Part shown: in pieces, positions 29,059 through 39,412 of the stretch | How the letters are laid out: every line of letters begins with the position of its first letter | How positions within the stretch are numbered: the first letter of the stretch is position 1 | NCBI RefSeq assembly: GCF_004211145.1 | Contig: NZ_SEBS01000001.1 | Coordinates: 1-64,000, forward strand | Length of the DNA stretch: 64,000 nucleotides | Direction of reading: 5' to 3' | Source: Flavobacterium sp. | GTDB taxonomy: Bacteria; Bacteroidota; Bacteroidia; Flavobacteriales; Flavobacteriaceae | The notes under the pieces: generated by a model | Told to the model about the DNA's origin: nothing | Databases searched by the model: none | The model's input: only the letters and a program-made list of their open reading frames with translations | Made by a program: the position numbers and the translations under genes

Positions 29059-30426
29059 ATGAGAAACATCCTTATAATAGGTGCCGGACGTTCCGCTTCG
29101 TCGCTGATCCAATATCTGCTCAACAAATCCGACATCGAAAACCTGCATCTCACGATCGGGGATTTGTCGCTTGACCTCGCGCAACGAAAGACCGCGAACC
29201 ACAAAAATGCGACGGCGATCGCGCTCGACATCCGCGACAAAGCGCAACGCATGAACGAAATCGAGAAAGCCGACGTCGTAATTTCAATGCTTCCGGCTCA
29301 CATGCACATTGAGGTCGCGAAAGATTGCGTAGCACTTCGGAAACACATGGTCACGGCTTCCTATATTTCAGAAGCGATGGCCGCGCTCGACGAGGAAGCC
29401 AAGAAATACGGCCTCATTTTCATGAACGAAATCGGGCTCGATCCCGGAATCGACCACATGAGCGCGATGAAAGTCATTGACGAGATCCGCGAAAAAGGCG
29501 GTAAGATGATCTTGTTCGAATCGTTCTGCGGCGGTTTGGTCGCTCCTGAAAGTGACGACAATCTCTGGAACTACAAATTCACATGGGCGCCCAGAAATGT
29601 CGTATTGGCGGGACAAGGCGGCGCAGCGAAGTTCATCCAGGAAGGCAAATACAAATACATTCCGTACCATAAATTGTTCCGACGCACCGAGTTTTTGGAA
29701 GTCGAAGGCTACGGAAAATTTGAAGGTTATGCGAACCGCGATTCACTCAAATACCGCAGCGTTTACGGGCTCGACGACGTGCTTACCTTATATAGGGGAA
29801 CGATTCGCCGTGTCGGGTTCTCAAAAGCATGGAACATGTTCGTGCAGTTGGGAATGACCGACGACGGGTATGTGATCGACAATTCCGAAACGATTTCTTA
29901 CCGCGAATTCGTGAACCTTTTCCTTCCCTATCATCCGACGGATTCGGTCGAAATCAAGCTGCGTTTGCAACTCGGTATCGAACAGGACGACATCGTTTGG
30001 GATAAATTGTTGGAACTCGATTTGTTTGATCCGAAGAAAATCGTCGGGCTTCCAAACGCGACTCCGGCGCAAATCCTTGAGAAAATCCTGTCGGACAAAT
30101 GGACGTTGAATCCCCAGGATAAGGACATGATCGTCATGTACCACAAATTCGGGTACGAGCTCGACGGAAAAGACCATCAGATCGATTCCAAAATGGTTTG
30201 CATCGGCGATGACCAGACGTATACGGCGATGGCTAAAACCGTTGGATTGCCGGTTGCGATGGCCACTTTGGCGATCCTGAATGAAAAAATCACGACGCCG
30301 GGCGTGCAGCTTCCCATCAACAAAGAAGTGTACGATCCGATCTTGGCCGAACTTGAAGAATTCGGTGTGATTTTTAAGGAAACCGAGATGCCGTACATAG
30401 GTTACGATCCTGATAAATTGAGTTGA
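29059..30426 (+). CDS. Saccharopine dehydrogenase family protein
   Basis: ILIIGAGRSASSLIQYLL; MNEIGLDPGIDHMSAMKVID. Confidence 0.92.
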   Translation: MRNILIIGAGRSASSLIQYLLNKSDIENLHLTIGDLSLDLAQRKTANHKNATAIALDIRDKAQRMNEIEKADVVISMLPAHMHIEVAKDCVALRKHMVTASYISEAMAALDEEAKKYGLIFMNEIGLDPGIDHMSAMKVIDEIREKGGKMILFESFCGGLVAPESDDNLWNYKFTWAPRNVVLAGQGGAAKFIQEGKYKYIPYHKLFRRTEFLEVEGYGKFEGYANRDSLKYRSVYGLDDVLTLYRGTIRRVGFSKAWNMFVQLGMTDDGYVIDNSETISYREFVNLFLPYHPTDSVEIKLRLQLGIEQDDIVWDKLLELDLFDPKKIVGLPNATPAQILEKILSDKWTLNPQDKDMIVMYHKFGYELDGKDHQIDSKMVCIGDDQTYTAMAKTVGLPVAMATLAILNEKITTPGVQLPINKEVYDPILAELEEFGVIFKETEMPYIGYDPDKLS

Positions 30427-31640
30427 TGAATTTCCTGAAAATATTGATCGCACTGATCGGAACTGTGTGTTTTGCACAGAAGTCAGATGCCGATGCGAGA
30501 AAGGCGCTCGATTTCGAAATCGCCGAACTTCAAAAGAAAGGGTATTTCAACGGATTGTCGGTAGCTATCGTGAACGCCGACGGGAAATTGTACGCGAACG
30601 GTTTCGGTTCATCGGACGTCGCGGCGGCAAAACCGTATACGTCGAAAACCATCCAGAACATCGCGTCGATTTCCAAGACTTTGGTTGGGATTGCTATCAT
30701 GAAAGCTGTCGATTTGGGCAAGTTGAAGCTCGACGACGACATCAACATTTATCTTCCGTTCAAGGTTTCGAATCCTGATTTTCCGAATATTCCGATCACA
30801 GTCCGAATGTTGGCGACGCACACTTCATCGATCGTCGACACCGACGTTTACCTTAATCACAACTATTTCCTCAAGCCTGACCAGGATTTGACGGGTTTGC
30901 CGATGGAATACGACGGACAGAAATTCATCGACCGCAAGGACGGTTTGACGCTTGAAAATTATCTCAAAGCGGCTTTGACACCCGACGGAAAATACTTTGA
31001 CCAGAAAATCTACACTGGAAAACCCGGCGAATTTTACGAATATTCGAACACGGGAACGGCGTTGGCGGCTTTTGTCGTGGCGCAGGCTGCGGGAATTCCG
31101 TTTGGGACTTTTACTGAAAAATACATTTTGAAACCGCTAAAAATGAACGCTTCGGGCTGGGGATTTTCGATGGTCGATTTCAAAAAGTATTCGAGATTGT
31201 ACGCCGATCCGAAATCTCCTTTGCCTTTTTATGAGCTTACGACGTATCCCGACGGGAATTTCGTGACGTCGGCCGATGACATGTCGAAGTTTTTGTCGGA
31301 ACTCATAAACGGTTATATTGGAAAGGGGAAATTGCTTTCGAAGGAAAGTTATGTTGAGTATTTCAAGTCGCAATTGAAACCCGAGAATTATAAGGAACGC
31401 AAACAGAACAATCCGTACAGCGAGTATGAGGTTGGGATTTTGATGAGCTTCGGGCCTACGGGAATGGTCGGTCATACGGGCGGAGATCCGGGCGTGACGA
31501 GTTTGATGTTTTTTAATCCGAAGACGAAAATTGGTAGGTATTTGGTTGTGAATACAAATTTCATTGATAAAGAGGGAATGAGGAATTTCTTTGCGGTTTG
31601 GGATCTTTTGGAGAAGTATGGTGTGGGTTTGGAGAAATAG
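30426..31640 (+). CDS. Serine hydrolase (beta-lactamase/class C-like)
   Basis: Signal peptide; IASISKTLVG (SxxK), YSNTGTAL (YxN), HTGGDPG. Confidence 0.9.
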   Translation: MNFLKILIALIGTVCFAQKSDADARKALDFEIAELQKKGYFNGLSVAIVNADGKLYANGFGSSDVAAAKPYTSKTIQNIASISKTLVGIAIMKAVDLGKLKLDDDINIYLPFKVSNPDFPNIPITVRMLATHTSSIVDTDVYLNHNYFLKPDQDLTGLPMEYDGQKFIDRKDGLTLENYLKAALTPDGKYFDQKIYTGKPGEFYEYSNTGTALAAFVVAQAAGIPFGTFTEKYILKPLKMNASGWGFSMVDFKKYSRLYADPKSPLPFYELTTYPDGNFVTSADDMSKFLSELINGYIGKGKLLSKESYVEYFKSQLKPENYKERKQNNPYSEYEVGILMSFGPTGMVGHTGGDPGVTSLMFFNPKTKIGRYLVVNTNFIDKEGMRNFFAVWDLLEKYGVGLEK

Positions 31641-31810
31641 TTGGCGCGGGGTTGTGGGTTTAACAATTGGTGTGTGTTTTCTGTAGTGTGTTGGTTTCGA
31701 ATCCGTGTAAATTTAGGGCGGGTGGTGGTGGCAATTTTTATGACCGAATTGAAACGACGAACTTCCAAAATAAAACCAAAAACCCTATATTCGCTTTCAA
31801 ACGGAAAGCC

Positions 31811-32281
31811 ATGAAGATAAATTCCCTCCAACTTGAAATCGACGGCATCGACAAGGAAATCCTTCGCGATTTGATGGAAGACGCGCGAAAACCTATTCTG
31901 CAGATCGCGAACAAGATTGGGATTTCGGGCGCGGCGATCCATCAACGGTTACGGAAACTCGAAGCCGCGGGCGTGATTTCAGGTTCGAAATTCGTCGTGA
32001 ACACGAGAGTCTTGGGTTATTCCACGATGGCATTCGTGGGAATTTACCTCGACAAAGCATCAAGCAACTCTGAAGCCGTGCGCGAACTCAAAAAAATTCC
32101 CGAAGTACTGGAATGTCATTTCACCACGGGAAACTGGTCGATACTCATCAAAATACTTTGTCGCGACAACGAACACCTGATGCAGTTGCTCAACAAGAAA
32201 ATCCAACCGATTACGGGCGTTTCGCGAACCGAAACCTTTATCTCGCTTGAACAGCAGATCGAACGCCAGATACAGTTGTGA
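31811..32281 (+). CDS. Lrp/AsnC-family transcriptional regulator
   Basis: LQLEIDGIDKEILRDLMEDARKPILQIANKIGISGAAIHQRLRKLEAAGVI. Confidence 0.92.
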   Translation: MKINSLQLEIDGIDKEILRDLMEDARKPILQIANKIGISGAAIHQRLRKLEAAGVISGSKFVVNTRVLGYSTMAFVGIYLDKASSNSEAVRELKKIPEVLECHFTTGNWSILIKILCRDNEHLMQLLNKKIQPITGVSRTETFISLEQQIERQIQL

Positions 32282-32568
32282 TGCAAAAACTGCCTTTCGG
32301 GAGAAAAGAAACTTTCGTGTTGTCGTATTATTTTGTCGGCATCGGCTTGGCTATTTTACTACACAATATCCTGCCGAATCCCGCTCACGCTCCCGGAATC
32401 GGGATGGCGCTTTTTTTACTTCTGATTCCCGTCAGCATTGTATACGGATTGATTCATTTCGCAAAATGGGTGTACGGAAAACACGATTACAGGACGTGTT
32501 TGCTGATTCACGCATCAATTTGGCTTGTCGTTTTTGCGTACATTAAAATAATGACTTGGAATGGTTGA
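32281..32568 (+). CDS. Small hypothetical membrane protein
   Basis: 96-aa ORF with 3 predicted TM stretches, start overlapping the lrp stop. Confidence 0.65.
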   Translation: MQKLPFGRKETFVLSYYFVGIGLAILLHNILPNPAHAPGIGMALFLLLIPVSIVYGLIHFAKWVYGKHDYRTCLLIHASIWLVVFAYIKIMTWNG

Positions 32569-32569
32569 C

Positions 32570-32720
32570 GCAAACCGCAGCCCCGATAGAAACGGCAGCC
32601 CTGAAGCGCCGCGGCCAAAGCTTTGCCGCAGTTTCGCAGCGACCGACGGAAGCTCGCGAAACGCATGCAAATCTTGGCCGGGGCGCGAAGGCTACAGTGA
32701 ATAGCGGGAAGTTGCTGCCA
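32570..32720 (+). ncRNA. Putative structured intergenic element, copy 1 (GCAGCCCCGATAGAAACGGCAGCCC...AGCGGGAAGTTGCTGCC)
   Basis: Arms shared with the copy at 39329-39412; GGCAGC/GCTGCC outer and GGCCAA/TTGGCC inner pairing. Confidence 0.45.
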
Positions 32721-32724
32721 AAAA

Positions 32725-32752
32725 AAATCCGCCTTTCTCAAAGCGGATCTTT
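32725..32752. terminator. Hairpin between convergent genes
   Basis: AATCCGCctttctcaaaGCGGATct. Confidence 0.5.
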
Positions 32753-32769
32753 CAATCAATTACGGAAAA

Positions 32770-33441
32770 TTATCTTCGATTGTTGTAGATCGAAATGTAG
32801 TACAGCAACGTGGCCAACGACCCGATTGCGGCCACGACGTATGTTCTTGCGGCCCATTTCAACGCGTCTTTCGCGCCTGCATGTTCGTCTCGCGTAAGCA
32901 TTCGTTTGTTTTCCAACCAAGCCAATGCGCGATGGCTCGCATCATATTCGACGGGCAGTGTGATGAACGAGAATAATGTCGTCAATCCGAACACGACGAT
33001 TCCGATGAGCAACAATTGCGGGAATGAGTTAATCAACAAAATCCCAGCGATCAAAATCCATTGGACCAGGCTCGAGGCGACATTTACCACTGGAACCAAT
33101 GTCGAACGCATCTGCAGCCAACTGTAAGCGGTCGCGTGTTGCACGGCGTGCCCAACTTCGTGAGCAGCAACGGCAGCGGCTGCGGCGTTTCTTTGGTTGT
33201 AAACGGCTTCAGAAAGATTTACGGTTTTATCGCTTGGGTTGTAATGGTCGGTCAAACGGCCCGGAGTAGAGATGACTTTCACGTCTCGGATACCGTGGTC
33301 GGCGAGCATTTTCTCGGCGATTTCCGCACCGCTCATGCCGTTTTGGAGGTGAACTTTCGAATACTTGTCAAACTTGCTTTTGAGTTGCTGACCGACGAGC
33401 CAACTTGCAAGCATGATTCCGATGATTAAAATCCAATACAT
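32770..33441 (-). CDS. Zinc metallopeptidase (YugP-like, Zn_peptidase_2)
   Basis: VAAHEVGHAVQHATAYSWLQMRSTLVPVVN. Confidence 0.92.
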   Translation of the reverse strand: MYWILIIGIMLASWLVGQQLKSKFDKYSKVHLQNGMSGAEIAEKMLADHGIRDVKVISTPGRLTDHYNPSDKTVNLSEAVYNQRNAAAAAVAAHEVGHAVQHATAYSWLQMRSTLVPVVNVASSLVQWILIAGILLINSFPQLLLIGIVVFGLTTLFSFITLPVEYDASHRALAWLENKRMLTRDEHAGAKDALKWAARTYVVAAIGSLATLLYYISIYNNRR

Positions 33442-33520
33442 AGTTTAGTGTTTTTTTCATCGGGCTGAGCAAATATCGAACCAGTTGCCAGAATGTCAGG
33501 TTGATTGCACCTGCGACGGA

Positions 33521-35812
33521 TCATAATCGGATCGTCACCTTTTTCAAGACCGGCGATTTGGCCCTGACTTTTCCGTCGACTTTTACGCGCATGCCTTTCG
33601 TTTTGGAAAACTCGACCTCGACGTCGTGATTTCGGTAGCGCACATTTTTTATGGAGAATGAGTCCCAGCCCAAATCAATCGGGTCGATTGTCAAGACATC
33701 CGAGTCTGAAGGCGTAATTCCGGCGACGTGCTGCATCAGCAGGTCGATCCACGACGAATGGTTGTAATCGAGGTTTTCCAAAAATGGACTGCCCGTATGC
33801 GGATCGTAACGCTCGGCGATGTTCGGGATCTGGAGATTGTCATTCGGAAAATGCATCCGGGTGTAACGATCGAAAAGCGTTCCCGCTTGAACCGAAAGCG
33901 ACGCATCGAGATTTTTCGCGGCCCAAAGCACGCCGTCGACGACATGGCAAGTCGTGCGCGGCCAGGTAGCGTAATTCCAATAATTCCAACCCGCTTGCTG
34001 GATTTGGTCGTACTTTTTATAATCCAGCGGAAGCGAAGGCAACGGGTATTTCGTCCAAAATGTCGCGGGGTTAAAAACGTGTTGCAACATCGGCAAATGC
34101 TTCATTTCTGCCATTCTGGCCCAAAACACGTAAAAACCCGTCGTCGCTTTTACCTTCGCCTGCCTGTTGATTGTTGGCTTGACGTCGTAAAAGAAATGAT
34201 CGGTTTCGTTCCACATTTGGGAAACGATACGTGTTTTTGTCTGCTCGGCCAATTTGGCGTAAAGCGTTTCGTTGGCCGAATCGCCCAGACGTTTCGCGAG
34301 ACTGGAAGCGGCAAGGAAATTCTTATAGGCGTACGTCGACTGATCTACCGTGGCAAGCCTGTGATCCTGCGTTGTGCGATAGATGCGATATAATTCATCG
34401 GCGTCTTTGGGCCAATTTAAATCGGGATCGGTGACGACGGTATTTCGGATTTTCTCGGCGAGTGCCATGTCTTCTTTAACACGCGAACCATCGGGCGAAT
34501 ATGTCCTGCCGCGCTCGTTTCGGAACATTTCAGGTATCGGATCGAAATACGAATAACGCGCAGTCCATTCCTGTCCCGCCGAATTGCTCCACGGGTAGGT
34601 TTCATACAGCCCGTCCGAATCGATATCGAACAAACTCGTGTACGATGCAAGGTTGCTGCGGAATTGAGGCCACAGTTTTTTGAGCGTCGAATTTTGAGCC
34701 TCTGGATGTACCAACGACGCGCCGTAAAAGGCATCGACCGCGTAGTTTTGATACGGCACGGAACGACCCGAGGTGTCGATGTTGCTTTCATCGGCGTCGA
34801 TTCCCCAATCCCAGATATGGTTCGACAGGTAACCGTCGTTTAAATTTCCAGGCGCGAAAAATTCCTGGGTCGTCGAAAAAGCCCAATCGGGACTTCGCAT
34901 CCAACGCAGTTCATCTACCGACACGCACGCACCCGAATACGACACCACGCCTTCGTACATCACGGTTCCTTCGCGAGGCGACGGATAGTAGAAATGACCG
35001 ACTTTCGCGAAAATCATTTTGGTGTACAACGACCACCATCGGTAATAATAGAGTTTTTCAAAGTACGGATTACTACATTCGAAATGCGGGATTGCTTTGT
35101 CGAACCATGAATTCCAATCGTCACGGACGGCATTGCCATCAGAATTGTCCCATCGTTTGAGCGCAGTGGCAACCGCGGTTTTTTCTATTCCGATGCCCAA
35201 TAAAAGCGTGAGCGAATGCTGTTGTTTCGGTTGTAAAGTAAATTGATACTTCAAACTGTAATCGGAATTTTCCCGACCGACAAGTTCAGGCGCGTCTGAA
35301 GATGAAAACGAGTAATGAACGGGCGTGTCGACACGATCGCTGTATTGCGCGGTCGAACTCAGGAAAGAAGTATTACCCTGTTCATGAGCATGCAATTTGC
35401 CAGGCATCGTTCCTGAAAAAGACGCCGTGACGGTAATCGATTCGCGCGTGTCGTTTTTCCAGATTAGCTGCATGCCGACCACGTCATCGCGGGAAATCCA
35501 AATGGTTCGCGAAGTTGGCTCATATGAGATTTTGGCACCGACAGGCGGAATTGTCTCGTTCATCTCGATCCTGTCGGGCGACCAGGATTTGATCGTTCCC
35601 GACGCCCAGTCGACCAAGCCTTTTTCCTTCCATTGCTGAACGAAAAGCACTTTGGCCTTTGTGGAATCGATGACCAAGGCGACGTTTCCGCTGCCCAGAA
35701 AATTCTTATCGGAACGGTTTCCCAGAAAGGCGCAGATGTCTTTTACGCGATTCTTCTGGGCCGAAGCGACCAAAATGGAAAACAGTAAAAGCAGTAGATA
35801 AAAGCGTTTCAT
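33521..35812 (-). CDS. Secreted trehalase/MGH1-like glycoside hydrolase
   Basis: Signal peptide; (alpha/alpha)6-like C-terminal region PYQNYAVDAFYGASLVHPEAQN, GWNYWNYATWPRTTCHVVDGVLWAAKNL. Confidence 0.75.
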   Translation of the reverse strand: MKRFYLLLLLFSILVASAQKNRVKDICAFLGNRSDKNFLGSGNVALVIDSTKAKVLFVQQWKEKGLVDWASGTIKSWSPDRIEMNETIPPVGAKISYEPTSRTIWISRDDVVGMQLIWKNDTRESITVTASFSGTMPGKLHAHEQGNTSFLSSTAQYSDRVDTPVHYSFSSSDAPELVGRENSDYSLKYQFTLQPKQQHSLTLLLGIGIEKTAVATALKRWDNSDGNAVRDDWNSWFDKAIPHFECSNPYFEKLYYYRWWSLYTKMIFAKVGHFYYPSPREGTVMYEGVVSYSGACVSVDELRWMRSPDWAFSTTQEFFAPGNLNDGYLSNHIWDWGIDADESNIDTSGRSVPYQNYAVDAFYGASLVHPEAQNSTLKKLWPQFRSNLASYTSLFDIDSDGLYETYPWSNSAGQEWTARYSYFDPIPEMFRNERGRTYSPDGSRVKEDMALAEKIRNTVVTDPDLNWPKDADELYRIYRTTQDHRLATVDQSTYAYKNFLAASSLAKRLGDSANETLYAKLAEQTKTRIVSQMWNETDHFFYDVKPTINRQAKVKATTGFYVFWARMAEMKHLPMLQHVFNPATFWTKYPLPSLPLDYKKYDQIQQAGWNYWNYATWPRTTCHVVDGVLWAAKNLDASLSVQAGTLFDRYTRMHFPNDNLQIPNIAERYDPHTGSPFLENLDYNHSSWIDLLMQHVAGITPSDSDVLTIDPIDLGWDSFSIKNVRYRNHDVEVEFSKTKGMRVKVDGKVRAKSPVLKKVTIRL

Positions 35813-35841
35813 ATTTCCGTTGTTTTCGTGGTCGGAATGCG

Positions 35842-36345
35842 TTAGCCGAGTGTAATATTCGACGGCAAGTTTTTCAGGAAATCCTCAACATCATCGGGAG
35901 AAATCAGGATTTTCGAAGTCGCGGTCTCAATTAATATAATGTTGCGTCGGCGTTTGAGATACCATTCCATGCTTCCGAATTCGCTGTTGTGGAAATCGCC
36001 GTAATACCCGAAAAGCCCGCCGTTTCCCAGCGTTCGGATCAAACCTTTGTTGCTGACTTTTTCGATTTTTTTGGCCGACAGTATTTTCCCGAACGGAATC
36101 TCGACGTCGGCCCAAAATCGATGCACGGTAATTCCCTTTTCGTCGATTGAAAAGGCGCGAGGCGAAAACAGATACGCTCCAGCGAGAACGCCCAGCATTA
36201 TGACTGTCGGATAGACTTTTGCCCCCGTATTTTCGTGGCCTTCAGGAACAAGCCAAATTACCGCGACGACCGACATCAGCACGACAAAAAGCCCGATCGT
36301 AGTGATCAAGGCCGTTTTGTCAAGCGATGCGGAAAATTTCTTCAT
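35842..36345 (-). CDS. Hypothetical membrane protein (PH-domain-like)
   Basis: Two TM segments then ITVHRFWADVEIPFGKILSAKKI. Confidence 0.65.
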   Translation of the reverse strand: MKKFSASLDKTALITTIGLFVVLMSVVAVIWLVPEGHENTGAKVYPTVIMLGVLAGAYLFSPRAFSIDEKGITVHRFWADVEIPFGKILSAKKIEKVSNKGLIRTLGNGGLFGYYGDFHNSEFGSMEWYLKRRRNIILIETATSKILISPDDVEDFLKNLPSNITLG

Positions 36346-39188
36346 TACAAAACGATGTTTATGATTTTTCCGGGAACGACAATTACTTTTTTAGGCGCGT
36401 TTCCGCCGAGTTGGGCGATCGCGCGTTCGTCTTTCAAAATGATCGCCTCGATTTCATTCGGTTTCAAATCCAACGGCAATTCGATGAAGAATTTCGTTTT
36501 TCCGTTGAACGAAACGGGATATTCCTTGCTGCTTTCGACGAGATGTTCGGGATTGAAAATCGGGAACGGCGCCGTCGAAATGCTGTCCTTGTGTCCGAGT
36601 TGGTGCCATAACTCCTCGGCGATGTGAGGCGCATAAGGCGAAACCAGAATCGCGAACGGCTCCAAAATGGAACGCTCGTGGCAGTTCATCGCGGTCAGTT
36701 CGTTCACGGCGATCATGAATTGGGAAACCGATGTGTTGAACGAAAACCCTTCGATGTCGTCCTGCACTTTCTTGATGGTTTTGTGCAACGTTTTTAGCGC
36801 GTCTTTCGAAGCCGGATTTGCCGTCACGATCAAGCCGTTGTCGTCGAAATACAACTTCCAAAGTTTCTTCAGGAACCCGAAAACGCCCGTAATTCCAGCC
36901 GTGTTCCACGGTTTTGCCTGTTCGAGCGGACCGAGGAACATTTCGTAAAGTCGTAACGTGTCGGCTCCGTATTCGTTGCAGATATCGTCTGGGTTGACGA
37001 CGTTGTATTTGGATTTGGACATTTTTTCGACTTCGCGGCCTACATTGAATTTTCCGTTTTCTTCGGTAATGAATTCGGCGTTCGCAAAATCGGGACGCCA
37101 ATTTTTAAAGCCTTCGATATCTAATTCGTCGGAAGCGTTTACTAAATAAACATCGGCGTGGATTGCTTGAACTTTCTGATCGCCGACCAGATTTTTAGAA
37201 ATGAACGTATTGGTTCCATCGAGTCTGTAGACAAAAGCACTTGTCCCCAAAATCATTCCCTGATTAATCAACTTCTTAAACGGTTCATCCTGTGAAACAA
37301 ATCCGCGGTCTTTCAAGAATTTATTCCAGAATCGCGAATACAGCAAATGTCCTGTCGCGTGCTCGCTTCCGCCGATGTACAAGTCGACATTTTGCCAATA
37401 TTGCTCGGCTTTTTCCGACACGAATTTCTCGCCGTCATGTGGATCCATGTAACGCAACCAATACCACGAACTTCCCGCCCAGCCCGGCATCGTGTTCAAT
37501 TCGAGCGGAAAAACCGTAACGTTGTCGATGATGTCGTTCGGAGCGATGCGATTGTTTACCGTATCCCAAGCCCATTCCTTTGAGTTTCCGAGTGGCGGCG
37601 CACCGTCTTCGGTCGGAAGGTATTTTTCGACTTCGGGCAACACGATCGGCAAGTGTTCGGTCGCGATCATTTGCGGCAATCCGTTCACGTAATAGACCGG
37701 AAACGGCTCGCCCCAATAGCGTTGGCGCGAAAAAACGGCATCGCGCAAACGGTAATTCGTCTTGCCTTTGCCCATTTCGATGGCTTCGAGTTCCGACACG
37801 ACTTTCTTGGTCGCATCCTTATAATTCATTCCATTCAGGAAATCGGAATTCTTGATTTTGAGGTTGTCTTTGCTCGCGTGAGCCGACTCGGAAATATCAA
37901 CGCCTTCGAAGATGTTTTCGATCGGAATGTTGAAGTGTTTCGCGAATGCATAATCGCGCTCGTCACCTGCGGGAACTGCCATGACAGCGCCTGTTCCGTA
38001 ACCCGCAAGCACGTAGTCGCCTATCCAAATCGGGATCGGCAAACCTGAAAACGGATGCATCGCGTAACTGCCCGTAAACACGCCCGAAATGGTTTTCACA
38101 TCAGCCATGCGTTCACGTTCCGAACGTTTTGAAGTCGCGTCGATGTATGCGTTCACGGCATCTTTTTGTTCGTCGGTCACGATTTTCGAAACCAGTTCGT
38201 GCTCGGGCGCCAACGTCAAGAACGTCACTCCGAAAATCGTGTCGGGACGCGTCGTGAAGACTTCGATGATCGGATCGTCGGCATCGGCGACCGTCTCGCC
38301 TTCATAACCCGTAACCTGGAATTTCACCGAAGCTCCGACCGATTTCCCGATCCAGTTCGTCTGCGCATCTTTGAGCGATTGCGTCCAGTCGATGTCGTTC
38401 AGGCCTTGCAAAAGTCGCTCGGCGTAGGCTGAAATCCGCATGCTCCATTGCGTCATTTTCTTTCGGATCACGGGAAAACCGCCGCGTTCCGAAACGCCGT
38501 TCACGATTTCGTCGTTCGCCAAAACGGTTCCCAATCCGGGACACCAGTTGACTTCGGTTTCGGCGAGATACGTCAGGCGATATTTGAGCAGGATCAATTC
38601 CTGGGCTTCTTTTGAGTAGCCTTTCCATTGGTCTGCGGTGAAGATTTCTATGTTTTCATCGGACGCCGCTTTTACGTTTGCGTTTCCGTTTTCCTCAAAA
38701 TGCGCGATCAACGTGCAGATGGATTCGGCGCGGTCCGAGACTTTGTTGTACCACGAATTGAACAACTGGATGAAAATCCATTGCGTCCATTTGTAATAAT
38801 CGGTATTTGAGGTGCGAACTTCTCGGTCCCAATCGAACGAAAATCCAATCTTGTCGAGCTGTTCGCGATAACGCGCGATGTTTTCACGCGTCGTCTTCTC
38901 GGGATGCTGGCCGGTTTGGATCGCGTATTGTTCGGCGGGCAACCCGAAGCTGTCGTAACCTTGCGGGTGCAACACGTTGAAACCTTGATGGCGTTTATAG
39001 CGCGCGTAAATATCACTGGCGATGTAGCCCAGCGGATGCCCGACGTGAAGGCCTGCTCCCGACGGATACGGAAACATGTCAAGCACGTAATACTTCGGTT
39101 TATCGGAGTTGTTTGAGGCGGCGAATGTTTTGTTTTCGGCCCAGAATTTTTGCCAGCGGGCGTCGATTTCGTTTGGGTTGTATTTCAT
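36345..39188 (-). CDS. leuS: Leucyl-tRNA synthetase
   Basis: FPYPSGAGLHVGHPLGYIASD (HIGH); KMSKSKYNVVNPDD (KMSKS). Confidence 0.97.
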   Translation of the reverse strand: MKYNPNEIDARWQKFWAENKTFAASNNSDKPKYYVLDMFPYPSGAGLHVGHPLGYIASDIYARYKRHQGFNVLHPQGYDSFGLPAEQYAIQTGQHPEKTTRENIARYREQLDKIGFSFDWDREVRTSNTDYYKWTQWIFIQLFNSWYNKVSDRAESICTLIAHFEENGNANVKAASDENIEIFTADQWKGYSKEAQELILLKYRLTYLAETEVNWCPGLGTVLANDEIVNGVSERGGFPVIRKKMTQWSMRISAYAERLLQGLNDIDWTQSLKDAQTNWIGKSVGASVKFQVTGYEGETVADADDPIIEVFTTRPDTIFGVTFLTLAPEHELVSKIVTDEQKDAVNAYIDATSKRSERERMADVKTISGVFTGSYAMHPFSGLPIPIWIGDYVLAGYGTGAVMAVPAGDERDYAFAKHFNIPIENIFEGVDISESAHASKDNLKIKNSDFLNGMNYKDATKKVVSELEAIEMGKGKTNYRLRDAVFSRQRYWGEPFPVYYVNGLPQMIATEHLPIVLPEVEKYLPTEDGAPPLGNSKEWAWDTVNNRIAPNDIIDNVTVFPLELNTMPGWAGSSWYWLRYMDPHDGEKFVSEKAEQYWQNVDLYIGGSEHATGHLLYSRFWNKFLKDRGFVSQDEPFKKLINQGMILGTSAFVYRLDGTNTFISKNLVGDQKVQAIHADVYLVNASDELDIEGFKNWRPDFANAEFITEENGKFNVGREVEKMSKSKYNVVNPDDICNEYGADTLRLYEMFLGPLEQAKPWNTAGITGVFGFLKKLWKLYFDDNGLIVTANPASKDALKTLHKTIKKVQDDIEGFSFNTSVSQFMIAVNELTAMNCHERSILEPFAILVSPYAPHIAEELWHQLGHKDSISTAPFPIFNPEHLVESSKEYPVSFNGKTKFFIELPLDLKPNEIEAIILKDERAIAQLGGNAPKKVIVVPGKIINIVL

Positions 39189-39219
39189 AGTCGAAAGTCG
39201 AAAGTCGAAAGTCGAACGA
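39189..39219. repeat. Heptamer tract (AGTCGAA)x4 touching the leuS start codon
   Basis: cat|agtcgaaagtcgaaagtcgaaagtcgaacg read directly. Confidence 0.9.
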
Positions 39220-39328
39220 GGTTTTCGTCAGCATTTCACTTTTCGTTTTTTTGGAATATATAATTTTTTACGCGATGTTTCGGATTACCGGATTTCCGCG
39301 GGTTTTATTGGTGACGTGGACGTCGTAA

Positions 39329-39412
39329 AATAGCCCCGATTGACGCGGCATCCTTTTGCAGCGGTCTTAAGCGCAAAAGATATAGCGGAAAACGGGACAA
39401 AACGCCTTGGGA
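39329..39412 (+). ncRNA. Putative structured intergenic element, copy 2 (ATAGCCCCGATTGACGCGGCATCCTTTTGC...GCAAAAGATATAGCGGAAAACGGGAC)
   Basis: CTTTTGC/GCAAAAG hairpin; flanking arms align with copy at 32570-32720. Confidence 0.5.
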
